This document shows, piece by piece, positions 26,675-34,865 of a stretch of 64,000 bases of DNA. How positions within the stretch are numbered: position 1 is the stretch's first letter; the number at the start of each line of letters is the position of its first letter. Position numbers and translations under genes: made by a program. The stretch lies in assembly GCF_030295935.1 (NCBI RefSeq), contig NZ_AP027362.1, forward strand, positions 620,001 through 684,000, read 5' to 3'. The notes beneath the pieces are model-generated. The model searched no databases and was not told where the DNA came from. It saw only the letters and a list, made by a program, of their open reading frames with translations. This stretch comes from Thalassotalea piscium (lineage in GTDB: Bacteria; Pseudomonadota; Gammaproteobacteria; Enterobacterales; Alteromonadaceae).

Positions 26675-28411
26675 TTACTGCATGTTGTCAAAACGAATAT
26701 CAAAGTGTAAACCTTGCCCTTCTGGTGATGATGCCGATATTGTTCCATTAAGGGTGTCTACCACTAAACCATGCACAATATGAGTACCCAAGCCAGTACC
26801 TCCTTGATTACTCTTAGTAGTATAGAAAGGCTCAAATAAGTAACCTAATTGTTCTTCAGAGACTCCAATGCCATTATCAGAATAATGAATATGGACGGTA
26901 TCATTTTGTTTCGATATATCGATATTTATTTCACCGTTAACTGTCTTGTCTAAACCATGGGTAAGTGAATTGACAATCAGGTTAGTAAATATTTGAGAGA
27001 TGGCTCCTGCCTGGCAATATACTTCAACACTTTGAGGACAATTTATATTAATAACGTGGTTAGTTTTTTTGATTTTTGGTGTTAACGAATTTACTACTTC
27101 ACGGGTATATTTACACAAGTCAATTTTGCGTATTTTATCATTAGTTTGATCAACAGCGACTTGCTTATAGCTAGAAATTAATTCAGAAGCTCTATTTAAA
27201 TTATTAAGTTGTAACTCTATGCTTTGTTCTGCTTTTTCAACAAAACCCTCTAGGCCTCTTTTACTAAGCTTGTTTTCTTCTACATCGCGCTTTAACTCAC
27301 TCAATAAATCAGCTAAATAGGTCGTTGACGTAATTGAAACACCAATGGGTGTATTAACTTCATGTGTTACTTCAGCAGAAAGCCCACCTAAAATAGCCAT
27401 TTTTTCTGCTTCTAATAAACGAACTTGTGCTTTATTTAATTCAGCAATAGAGCTTTTTAATTCATTATTTGTTTGCATTAATGTTGCTTCTGTTTTGCTT
27501 CTACGGGAATTCTCGGCTTTTAATTGCGTTTGTTGCTCTATTAGTTCTCGTTGCTGCGTTTCCATTTTTAACATCGTGGTGCTAAGTGAAGATGTTTTAC
27601 GAGCAACTTCTTGTTCTAATATTAAGTTTTGTTCATCAAGTTTGTCGTTTGTTGACATAACTTCGTACTGAGCATCGGCAAGCTTTTCTTTATGCCGTGC
27701 AAGTTCAGTTATTAGGTTGTTATATGAGTCTTGTAAGATACTTAATTCATTATGGTCGTAGTTGATAATATGTAACTTTGAGGCTTCAGGATCATCAACA
27801 TCAAATTGATTCATTTGTTCAGTAAGTTCGTTAAGCGGGTTGGTTAACAATTTATTAAAGGCGATAGTGAATAATAAAACTAGGGCAGCAGTTTTAACCA
27901 TTGCGTTACCAATTAAGAAATATATACCTACTTCAATACGGTCAAAAATCACCTGATTACTCGACAGTAACGTGACTGATCCAACTTTGGTTGTACGGCC
28001 TGAAAATTCAAAAATTAAAGAAAAATTATGTCCAAATAAACCATCAGAGCTTGAATTAATATTGAGATACCCGTCATCTTCATTTTTTAGCTGGTATTTT
28101 GTTGAATTACTAACTTCTCCTAATTGGGTTATTACCTGATTATTTTCATCAGTGACACGTATACCTTTAATCATTGGTATATCAACTAACCCTTGAGCAA
28201 TATCTACAGCTTGCTGAGTATTTAGCTCCCATACTGCCCGAGTTAAGCTGCTACTAAAAGTTCTTTCGATTGTTAATAACTCTCTTTTAATATGTTCTTT
28301 TGTATTAAAATACTCAGCGCCAATTTGAACACAGGTGACAAGAAATGTTAGGACAAAATAAAAGGATAATACGCGAGTTAAGAGTGTACGAGAGAGACTT
28401 GTTACCTTCAT
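26675..28411 (-). CDS. Membrane sensor histidine kinase
   Basis: The 578-residue protein has a first membrane helix (about 14-34) and a periplasmic sensor region (about 35-165) containing ERTFSSSLTRAVWELN, typical of sensors preceding a HAMP-like segment. A second helix follows at about 168-190, then a long coiled coil (about 225-340). The dimerisation/phosphoacceptor helix has LSAEVTHEVNTPIGV, with His near 350. The ATPase domain shows FTNLIVNSLTHG (N box), HYSDNGIGV (G1) and GGTGLGTHIVHGL (G2). The EVNTP phosphoacceptor motif places it with the sensor kinases that commonly pair with NtrC-like or stand-alone regulators. No response regulator gene is adjacent, so its partner and signal are unknown. 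Confidence 0.87.
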   Translation of the reverse strand: MKVTSLSRTLLTRVLSFYFVLTFLVTCVQIGAEYFNTKEHIKRELLTIERTFSSSLTRAVWELNTQQAVDIAQGLVDIPMIKGIRVTDENNQVITQLGEVSNSTKYQLKNEDDGYLNINSSSDGLFGHNFSLIFEFSGRTTKVGSVTLLSSNQVIFDRIEVGIYFLIGNAMVKTAALVLLFTIAFNKLLTNPLNELTEQMNQFDVDDPEASKLHIINYDHNELSILQDSYNNLITELARHKEKLADAQYEVMSTNDKLDEQNLILEQEVARKTSSLSTTMLKMETQQRELIEQQTQLKAENSRRSKTEATLMQTNNELKSSIAELNKAQVRLLEAEKMAILGGLSAEVTHEVNTPIGVSITSTTYLADLLSELKRDVEENKLSKRGLEGFVEKAEQSIELQLNNLNRASELISSYKQVAVDQTNDKIRKIDLCKYTREVVNSLTPKIKKTNHVININCPQSVEVYCQAGAISQIFTNLIVNSLTHGLDKTVNGEINIDISKQNDTVHIHYSDNGIGVSEEQLGYLFEPFYTTKSNQGGTGLGTHIVHGLVVDTLNGTISASSPEGQGLHFDIRFDNMQ

Positions 28412-28766
28412 TGAACCATTCTTTGTGTAATTGACGTACTTTGATTCTATCGTTTTTATCTCACGATAAAAGTTATTTTTTAAATAACAATGAATTATTT
28501 AGTTTGAGTGCGTAAAGACGTATGTGGTTAAGGTTTTTAACTTTATGTTTTATAATGGTTTTATGTATGAGGTGTTTGCTTTTATTTATGCCGTTTAATC
28601 AATTTTTATAATTCAATAAAAGTTACTCATTTAAATGTTAGCTATTAACCGTTGATAGGCAAAATAAAAGTTGGCATTGAGCTGTATCGCTTACTTCGAG
28701 CTTGGATCACTCAGTAAAATTATAACAAAAGGTGATAGTTAGCTATAATACTTAATAGTTTAGATT
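28412..28766. other. Intergenic stretch upstream of sensor kinase, no gene seen
   Basis: About 355 bp of AT-rich sequence between the kinase start and MITE C copy 1. Presumably the kinase promoter is here; no motif or open frame recognised. Confidence 0.5.
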
Positions 28767-29034
28767 TAGGGGCTGTTGATCTTTCTTTTTAGGCTCTGCT
28801 ATAGGCTACTTTTTAAGATAACAAGACGAAAATAGTGTGATGCGGTTATTAAACCTTAACCATTTTAACGTAGTTAGGTTGAAAAAATAGCCATAGCTCT
28901 TTGGGGGCTTGAAAAAAGCGTCACTCTTTGTTGCTTAATGCGCATTTGGAGCAACCAGATATTACATTAAGCACCGCGATTGACACCTTATTCAAGTGCA
29001 TCAGAGCTATAAACTGAAAGTTCAACAGCTCCTA
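28767..29034 (+). mobile_element. MITE family C, copy 1
   Basis: A 268-bp element with ends TAGGGGCTGTTGATCTTTC and GAAAGTTCAACAGCTCCTA and TA at both edges. The ends resemble those of family A (shared GTTGATCTTT core), but the interior differs. Internal landmarks GTAGTTAGGTTGAAAAA and CACTCTTTGTTGCTTAATG recur at 34695-34864. Confidence 0.8.
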
Positions 29035-29103
29035 GTAACATCATCGGTATTTTTCCTAAATAGGCAACAACACATTTTTATAATCATGAACGTTAAAATG
29101 TAT

Positions 29104-29121
29104 TTGTCATAAAATTGTCAT
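29104..29121 (+). promoter_or_regulatory. Pho box of the porin promoter
   Basis: TTGTCATAAAATTGTCAT matches 16 of 18 positions of the PhoB box consensus (two TGTCAT half-sites 11 bp apart). A -10-like CAAAAT starts at 29132, 17 nt after the second half-site start. Confidence 0.88.
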
Positions 29122-29175
29122 GAATGCTTGGCAAAATGCGCAGAATCAAAAACACTAGTTAACAAGGGAATAATA

Positions 29176-30093
29176 ATGAAACGCTCAAAAAGAATAATTA
29201 GTACAGCAATACTTTCAGCTTTATCATTAAATGTAGCAGCTGCTGATGTCTCATTTTATGGCAAAGCTAATGTGTCTGTTCAATCTTCTGATGATGGACA
29301 GGGCTCATACTCTGAGATGAAAAGTAACGCATCACGTATAGGTTTTAAAGGTACGCATACTTTATCAAATGAATTAGAAGTCATTTATCAGGCCGAATTT
29401 CAGGTCGATCTTGATGGAGATGGTGATACATTTAGCCAACGTAACCAGTATATAGGGTTAGAAGGAAGCTTTGGTCAGGTTTTATTTGGAAAAAATGACA
29501 CTGTATTTAAACAAGCTCAAGGTAAAATTGATCTATTTAATGACCTAAATGGTGATATTAAAGTGTTATGGAAAGGTGAAAATCGTATGAGTGATAGCAT
29601 CACTTATAAGTCACCGAGCTTTTCTGGTGTACAGCTTGCCTTTACTTATGTTTTAGAAGATAGCCTTGATAAAGACGATGCTTATTCTGTTGCCGTTTCT
29701 TATGGTGACAAAAACCTGAAAAAAGCGAATGTTTATGCTGCCATCGCGATAGATTCTGAGATGAAAGGCTACGATGCAGTGCGAGCAACAATTCAAGGGA
29801 AAGTAGCAGGATTTACTTTAGGAGCAATGGCACAATCACAAGAGAAAGTAGATGGTAGTGCTGAAATGACAGGTTATTTAGTCTCTGCGAAATATGGTAT
29901 GTATAACTGGACATTTAAAGGCCAATTACAAGCTGCTGATCATGATGGCGGAGATGATAACTCAGGCATTAGTATTGGTGCAGACTATACTTTATCTAAA
30001 AGTACCAAACTTTATAGCTTTTATACTACCTATGATATGGACAGCAACTCAGATCAAGATTATCTTGGTTTAGGTATCGATTACAAATTCTAG
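29176..30093 (+). CDS. Phosphate-starvation-inducible outer-membrane porin
   Basis: A 305-residue Gram-negative porin if started at 29176, with a signal peptide ending SLNVAAA followed by ADVSFYGKANVSVQ, the usual first beta strand. Porin features are SRIGFKGTHTLSNELEVIYQAEF, FSQRNQYIGLEGSFGQVLFGKND and the terminal strand LGLGIDYKF, ending in Phe as needed for Bam recognition. The upstream Pho box and position immediately before phoB-phoR imply induction under phosphate limitation, like PhoE. The ATG at 29176 is chosen over 29128 because AAGGGA precedes it and the signal peptide begins there. Selectivity for phosphate or polyphosphate is inferred from context only. Confidence 0.9.
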   Translation: MKRSKRIISTAILSALSLNVAAADVSFYGKANVSVQSSDDGQGSYSEMKSNASRIGFKGTHTLSNELEVIYQAEFQVDLDGDGDTFSQRNQYIGLEGSFGQVLFGKNDTVFKQAQGKIDLFNDLNGDIKVLWKGENRMSDSITYKSPSFSGVQLAFTYVLEDSLDKDDAYSVAVSYGDKNLKKANVYAAIAIDSEMKGYDAVRATIQGKVAGFTLGAMAQSQEKVDGSAEMTGYLVSAKYGMYNWTFKGQLQAADHDGGDDNSGISIGADYTLSKSTKLYSFYTTYDMDSNSDQDYLGLGIDYKF

Positions 30094-30101
30094 TGCGATA
30101 T

Positions 30102-30126
30102 AGCGGCAAGTTGCCGCTTTTTTTAT
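30102..30126 (+). terminator. Rho-independent terminator after the porin gene
   Basis: Stem AGCGGCA (30102-30108) and TGCCGCT (30112-30118) is followed by a run of T, nine bases after the porin stop codon. It separates the porin from the phoB transcript. Confidence 0.88.
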
Positions 30127-30265
30127 TTAGAGCGTGTAGTGCCTTAGTAACAATTTTGCTTTCTATGTGAGCACGTACAGCCATCTGTAATATGTTCAAG
30201 GCAGAGCCCCATGCGCTGATCACTTATTTGTCATATTTTGATGTATCATAAATAATTTTTAATAG

Positions 30266-30283
30266 ATGTCATAAAATTGTCAT
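30266..30283 (+). promoter_or_regulatory. Pho box of the phoB promoter
   Basis: ATGTCATAAAATTGTCAT fits the two-half-site PhoB box and implies autoregulation of phoBR. A -10-like CACAAT starts at 30294, again 17 nt after the second half-site start. Confidence 0.87.
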
Positions 30284-30339
30284 AAAAAATGACCACAATG
30301 TGCACTCGTGTATCGGTAGTCAATAATCAGGAAGTTAGC

Positions 30340-31026
30340 ATGAGTATAAAAATTTTGGTGGTTGAGGATGAAGCGCCAATTCGAGAAATGATCACCTTTG
30401 TCTTAGAGCAGAATGGCTTTGATGTTGTTGAAGCGGAAGATTATGGGCAAGCTCAAGACAAAATTATTGAACCTTATCCCGAATTAATTTTATTAGATTG
30501 GATGTTGCCAGGAGGCACCGGCATAAAGCTAGCAAAAACTATTAAGCAAAATGAATATACGCGCAATATCCCCATTATTATGCTTACAGCAAGAGCAGAT
30601 GAAGAAGACAAAGTTAAAGGGTTTGACGTAGGTGTTGATGACTATGTTACTAAACCATTTTCACCCAAAGAATTAATTGCTCGTATTAAAGCGGTTATTC
30701 GTCGTGTATCACCAACCGCCTTAGAAGAGTCAATTGAGTTTCATGGAATGAGACTTGACCCTGTAGCCCATAGAGTTTCAATAAATGATCGAAGCTTAAA
30801 TTTGGGGCCAAAAGAGTTTAAATTATTGCATTTTTTTATGTCTCATACAGAACGAGTTTATAGTCGAGAACAACTGCTTGATAACGTTTGGGGCACAAAT
30901 GTGTATGTTGAAGACCGTACAGTAGATGTGCATATCAGGCGTTTGCGTAAGGCTATTTCAGGGGAAGGACACGAAGACTTTATTCAAACGGTACGTGGCG
31001 CAGGTTATCGTTTTACTGGAAAATAA
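30340..31026 (+). CDS. phoB: Phosphate regulon response regulator PhoB
   Basis: The 228-residue protein begins [18 protein letters not shown]. The receiver domain (1-120) has the acidic pair at residues 10-11, phosphoacceptor Asp53 in [11 protein letters not shown], and the conserved Lys in [10 protein letters not shown]. The winged-helix DNA-binding domain (about 130-228) has [15 protein letters not shown] and [12 protein letters not shown] with GAGYRF near the end, as in PhoB. It activates phosphate-starvation genes through Pho boxes. The ATG at 30340 has AGGAAGT upstream and matches the family; the longer frame from 30289 is unlikely, because it starts inside the promoter. It is followed by phoR after about 100 bp. 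Confidence 0.96.
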   Translation: MSIKILVVEDEAPIREMITFVLEQNGFDVVEAEDYGQAQDKIIEPYPELILLDWMLPGGTGIKLAKTIKQNEYTRNIPIIMLTARADEEDKVKGFDVGVDDYVTKPFSPKELIARIKAVIRRVSPTALEESIEFHGMRLDPVAHRVSINDRSLNLGPKEFKLLHFFMSHTERVYSREQLLDNVWGTNVYVEDRTVDVHIRRLRKAISGEGHEDFIQTVRGAGYRFTGK

Positions 31027-31130
31027 CTTGTCAATTTCGGTTTTGAGTGGAGCGTTATGATATATTTAGCCGTTAGCTCTACACACGCTAATTTTCAGCC
31101 ATCAATACACGTTTAGGTTAACCGCGTAAT

Positions 31131-32426
31131 ATGCACTTTCGATTATCAGTAAAAGAAATATTATCTAAGCTTGTTATTGCATTTTTGCTTTCGGGCTTTA
31201 TTGGTTATTTGTTTGATGCAGCCTTATTAATGTTAGGTTTATGCGCTTTTGGTTTTCTTGTATGGCATTATCATCACTTACTTACTTTAACACGCTGGCT
31301 TTGGCACAGTAATGCGATATTTCCTCCACAAGCTAAGGGGGTTTGGGGGCGAATTTATGATGGTCTTTATCGACAAAAGAAACAGCACCGCCAAAAATTA
31401 AAACAATTAAATGATACGATAAGGCAGTTTAGGGATGGTGCTGAAGCACTTCCTGATGCTGCACTTGTACTTTCAAATGAATTAACTATTTTATGGGGTA
31501 ATAAAAAAGCACAGCATATTCTTGGTATACGTTGGCCAAGTGATGTTGGGCAACGCATTGATAATTTATTACGCTTTCCTGAGTTTACTCAATACTTAGA
31601 GACCAATAGCTTTGAACACCCTTGTTTGATCCCATCGCCGCACAATAACGAGCTAAGGATAGAGTTAAGGCTAATGCCATACGGCTCTGAGCAAATATTA
31701 ATGCTTGCAAGAGATGTGAGTAAAATTTATCGCTTAGAAGAAATGCGGCGTGACTTTGTTGCTAACGTTTCTCATGAATTAAAAACTCCCCTTACTGTTG
31801 TGCGTGGCTATGTTGAGATGGTTCAGTTGACCGAACATAGCCTTGATCCCCAGTGGAAAAAAGCATTTGCCACTATAGAAGGACAAGTCACTCGAATGGA
31901 CCGTTTGGTTGAGCAGTTATTAATTCTGTCTCGTGTTGAAATACAAGCTGATGATGAAGAAAAGCACAGTGTTGACGTACCTAAATTACTGTATGGGTTG
32001 ATCGATGATGCGCAGTGGCTTAATCAAGATAAACAACACAAAATTTTAGCTGATATCGATGAAACGCTAAAAATAAAAGGGGTTGAAAGTGAACTAAAAA
32101 GTGCTTTCTCAAACTTAATTGCCAATGCAATTGCGTATACTGCAAATAATGGTGAAGTGAGTATTTCTTGGCAAATTGAAGGTAATAAAGCAAAGTTTTC
32201 AGTGAAAGATAATGGGGCAGGGATCAGACCCGAAGATATTAACCGCTTAACTGAACGCTTTTTTCGAGTAGATAAATCACGTTCTCGTGATACAGGTGGC
32301 TCAGGGCTAGGTTTAGCGATTGTTAAACATGTGCTTAATCATCACAACGCGTCTTTATCAATTAACAGTCAATTCGGTAAAGGGAGTGAATTTTTTGTAG
32401 TGTTTGAACGTGAGAATATTCTTTAA
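31131..32426 (+). CDS. phoR: Phosphate regulon sensor histidine kinase PhoR
   Basis: The 431-residue kinase has two close N-terminal membrane helices (about 12-46, FGFLVWHYHHLLTLTRWLW) and no large periplasmic domain, as in PhoR. A PAS domain (about 95-195, GAEALPDAALVLSNELTILW) is followed by the phosphoacceptor motif RRDFVANVSHELKTPLTVV. The ATPase motifs are NLIANAIAYTANNG, FSVKDNGAGI and GGSGLGLAIVKHVL. It phosphorylates PhoB when the Pst transporter signals low phosphate, and otherwise dephosphorylates it. It lies downstream of phoB in the same orientation. Confidence 0.96.
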   Translation: MHFRLSVKEILSKLVIAFLLSGFIGYLFDAALLMLGLCAFGFLVWHYHHLLTLTRWLWHSNAIFPPQAKGVWGRIYDGLYRQKKQHRQKLKQLNDTIRQFRDGAEALPDAALVLSNELTILWGNKKAQHILGIRWPSDVGQRIDNLLRFPEFTQYLETNSFEHPCLIPSPHNNELRIELRLMPYGSEQILMLARDVSKIYRLEEMRRDFVANVSHELKTPLTVVRGYVEMVQLTEHSLDPQWKKAFATIEGQVTRMDRLVEQLLILSRVEIQADDEEKHSVDVPKLLYGLIDDAQWLNQDKQHKILADIDETLKIKGVESELKSAFSNLIANAIAYTANNGEVSISWQIEGNKAKFSVKDNGAGIRPEDINRLTERFFRVDKSRSRDTGGSGLGLAIVKHVLNHHNASLSINSQFGKGSEFFVVFERENIL

Positions 32427-32443
32427 TTTCACCCTTTAAGTTC

Positions 32444-32499
32444 CTGTCATACAAGTGTCACAAAGTTTAAATATAATTGTCATATAAAGTTTTTATAGT
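32444..32499 (+). promoter_or_regulatory. Pho box and -10 of the pstS promoter
   Basis: CTGTCATACAAGTGTCAC (32444-32461) is a good two-half-site PhoB box. A third half-site TTGTCAT at 32477 is exactly in the 11-bp phase (three steps of 11 from 32444). TATAGT at 32494-32499 is a plausible -10, 17 nt after that half-site start. The box begins 18 bp after the phoR stop. Confidence 0.88.
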
Positions 32500-32584
32500 G
32501 TTCACAAATCATTTAAAGCAATGCCATTAACCCGTTAACTTTTAACAAGTGGCAAAGCTATTACAACTCTTATTGGAGAAAGTT

Positions 32585-33550
32585 ATGAGTTTGAAGCGTG
32601 TATTAAGCGTTATAAGTTTAACAAGTATGATCAGCTTATCGGCGGCTGCCGTTGATAAAAATTTGCCAAAATATGAAAAAGTAAGTGGCGTGTCTGGCAA
32701 TGTATCGTCGGTAGGATCAGATACTTTAGCGAATATGATGACTTTCTGGGCAGAAGAATTTAAGCGTACTTACCCTAATGTAAATGTTCAAATTCAAGCG
32801 GCAGGTTCGTCTACTGCACCGCCAGCACTAACAGAAGCTACTTCAAATTTAGGGCCAATGAGTCGTAAAATGAAATCGCGAGAGATAGAAGCTTTTGAGA
32901 AACGTTATGGCTATAAACCTACAGCTGTTAGAGTGGCCATTGATGCGCTTGCTGTTTTTGTGCATAAAGATAACCCAATTAAAGGCTTACGGATCGACCA
33001 AGTTGATGCTATTTTTTCAAATAATCGTAAATGTGGATTAGTAGAAGATATTGACCGTTGGGGTGACTTAGGGCTAACAGGAGAGTGGAGCGGTAAAGAT
33101 ATTCAATTATACGGTCGTAACTCAGTTTCTGGAACATACGGTTATTTTAAAAGTAAGGCGCTATGTAAAGGCGACTTTAAAAACAGTGTAAATGAGCAAC
33201 CAGGCTCTGCATCGGTTGTACAGTCAGTTTCTGCGTCACTTAATGGTATTGGTTATTCTGGAATTGGTTACAAAACATCAGGTGTTAGGGCGTTAGCTTT
33301 AGCGAAAAAAGGTAATGACTTTGTTGAGGCTACAATGGAAAATGCTATTTCTAATAAATACCCGTTGTCTCGTTATTTATATGTGTATGTAAATAAACAT
33401 CCAAATAAGCCTTTAGCGCCAATGGAAGCTGAGTTTTTGAAGATGATATTATCAAAGTCAGGTCAAAAAATTGTTGAGAAAGACGGCTATATCCCATTGT
33501 CTCGTTCAGTGGTAGAAAAAGAGTTTAGAAAATTAGGTTTCAGTTTGTAA
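32585..33550 (+). CDS. pstS: Phosphate-binding periplasmic protein PstS
   Basis: About 321 residues with signal peptide (about 1-22, ending SAAA). The phosphate-binding loops are visible: [20 protein letters not shown] (first Ser/Asp loop), [25 protein letters not shown], the Arg-containing [19 protein letters not shown], and [22 protein letters not shown]. This is the PstS-like family common in marine gammaproteobacteria, delivering phosphate to the PstCAB ABC transporter. The permease genes are not adjacent; pstC and pstA lie at 60128. The ATG at 32585 is preferred over 32549 because GGAGAAAG precedes it and the signal peptide begins there. Confidence 0.93.
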   Translation: MSLKRVLSVISLTSMISLSAAAVDKNLPKYEKVSGVSGNVSSVGSDTLANMMTFWAEEFKRTYPNVNVQIQAAGSSTAPPALTEATSNLGPMSRKMKSREIEAFEKRYGYKPTAVRVAIDALAVFVHKDNPIKGLRIDQVDAIFSNNRKCGLVEDIDRWGDLGLTGEWSGKDIQLYGRNSVSGTYGYFKSKALCKGDFKNSVNEQPGSASVVQSVSASLNGIGYSGIGYKTSGVRALALAKKGNDFVEATMENAISNKYPLSRYLYVYVNKHPNKPLAPMEAEFLKMILSKSGQKIVEKDGYIPLSRSVVEKEFRKLGFSL

Positions 33551-33594
33551 TCTAATACTTAGCAGCTAACCTCAAATCAGATAAATTCTATTCA

Positions 33595-33626
33595 GTTGCC
33601 TTACATCGCGTAAGGCAACATTTTTT
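33595..33626 (+). terminator. Rho-independent terminator after pstS
   Basis: Perfect 10-bp stem GTTGCCTTAC (33595-33604) and GTAAGGCAAC (33610-33619), loop of five, then ATTTTTT. It ends the pstS transcript before the convergent cyclophilin gene. Confidence 0.93.
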
Positions 33627-33765
33627 AGAAGACCCCTAACAGTTAAAGTTATCTTTTAAGTGCATCTTTGTTAATGATGAAAGCCTACAACAAAGCAACT
33701 TTAATAGCAGCACATAACAAGCTTTAAGTAGTTTGTTTTCATAAAATTTATATACTGATTATGGC

Positions 33766-34641
33766 TTACAATATTATTGTTTCAACTGGAACCTGACATA
33801 TATCTAGGACCTGGGGCGGCTTTTCATAGAAAAAAGGATCTGCTCTCATCCGCCTTTGAGATAATTTTTTTCTAAATCTAGTTGTATTAGTTCGTTCTAC
33901 GACAATGTTGAGCTGTTTATCTTTTGGTAGATCGCTTGCTACGCTTATGTTTTTAATTGTTGTACCTTCGCTAAGATTGATAAAATTCCCATTGTGTTTA
34001 GCATTAACCCGCTTAATACGTTGCACGTTATCCATACCATAAATGACGCGACCAAATACAGACATAATACTATCTAAATACCTCGGCGCCTGACCTATAA
34101 CAATATAAAAATCGGTAGTTGCAGTATTAGGGGCGTTATTACGAGACATACCAATTACACCTGGGCAATGGGTTAACCAAGTAAGTGAGTCTTCGCTATT
34201 TTTAGCTACAGTAAATCCTTCGATAAAACCTGTTTTGGCAGCAAACATATCTGGGGACTGCACTAGGGTAAATGGTTTGTTTACTGTATTAGCTATCCTC
34301 GACTCAATGGGTAATTGTAATGACTTGTTTTTTATTTCAAAATCTAAATGGCCATTATCTTCATCAATACTTGTTCCCGCTTGTGCCACAAAACCATCGA
34401 TTACTCGATAAAAGGTTAACCCATTATAAAAATCATTGCGTACCAGTTTTTTTATTTGAGCGACATGCTTTGGAGCAAATAAAGGGTTCATTTCTATAAT
34501 AATAAGACCAACATCTAGTTCTAGGTATAACAGGTTGTCAGCATTCGGTGTACGATAAAGTGATTTGTCTATATTTGTTGCATAGCTTGGTAAGTTTATA
34601 ATTAGTATAAAAATTACCAGTAAATTTATTCTAGTGCTCAT
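33766..34641 (-). CDS. Periplasmic cyclophilin-type peptidyl-prolyl isomerase
   Basis: About 291 residues with a signal peptide (MSTRINLLVIFILIINLPSYA). The cyclophilin domain is recognisable: LELDVGLIIIEMNPLFAPKHVAQIK, FYNGLTFYRVIDGFVAQAGT (with the catalytic-loop Arg in FYRVIDGF), GVIGMSRN, TTDFYIVIGQAPRYLD, and SVFGRVIYGMDNVQRI. The C-terminal 60 residues extend past the domain and include a basic stretch (RFRKKLSQRRMRADPFFYE). Cyclophilins speed Xaa-Pro isomerisation; here in the periplasm. The ATG at 34641 has GGAG suitably upstream, better than the TTG at 34662. Confidence 0.88.
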   Translation of the reverse strand: MSTRINLLVIFILIINLPSYATNIDKSLYRTPNADNLLYLELDVGLIIIEMNPLFAPKHVAQIKKLVRNDFYNGLTFYRVIDGFVAQAGTSIDEDNGHLDFEIKNKSLQLPIESRIANTVNKPFTLVQSPDMFAAKTGFIEGFTVAKNSEDSLTWLTHCPGVIGMSRNNAPNTATTDFYIVIGQAPRYLDSIMSVFGRVIYGMDNVQRIKRVNAKHNGNFINLSEGTTIKNISVASDLPKDKQLNIVVERTNTTRFRKKLSQRRMRADPFFYEKPPQVLDICQVPVETIIL

Positions 34642-34694
34642 AGTGCGTACTCCATCTATCAATAGCCATACTAGGCTTTATAGTATGGCTATTT

Positions 34695-34864
34695 TTAACC
34701 TAGTTAGGTTGAAAAATAGCCATGGCCCTTTGGCTTGCCTTTACAAAGCGTTGCTCTTTGTTGCTTAATCTGCATTTGGAACAACCAAATATGACATTAA
34801 GCGCCGCGATTGACACTTTATTCAAGTGCAACTGAGCTATAAACTGAAAAGTCAAAAGACCCCA
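34695..34864 (+). mobile_element. MITE family C, copy 2, left end lost
   Basis: About 170 bp matching the right two thirds of copy 1: TAGTTAGGTTGAAAAATAGC, then CTCTTTGTTGCTTAAT, then GATTGACACTTTATTCAAGT, then GAGCTATAAACTGAAAA. The left terminal repeat is absent and the right end is degraded. It runs right up to the stop codon of the TonB receptor gene at 34866. Confidence 0.72.
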
Positions 34865-34865
34865 G

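Noticed and set aside
30228-30250. Extra TTGTCAT-like half-site upstream of the phoB Pho box
   Set aside because: Its partner half-site is not in 11-bp phase; probably not a functional box by itself.
26675-33550. Sensor kinase at 26675 as part of the Pho system
   Set aside because: It is divergent, lacks a Pho box, and PhoR is clearly the kinase at 31131.
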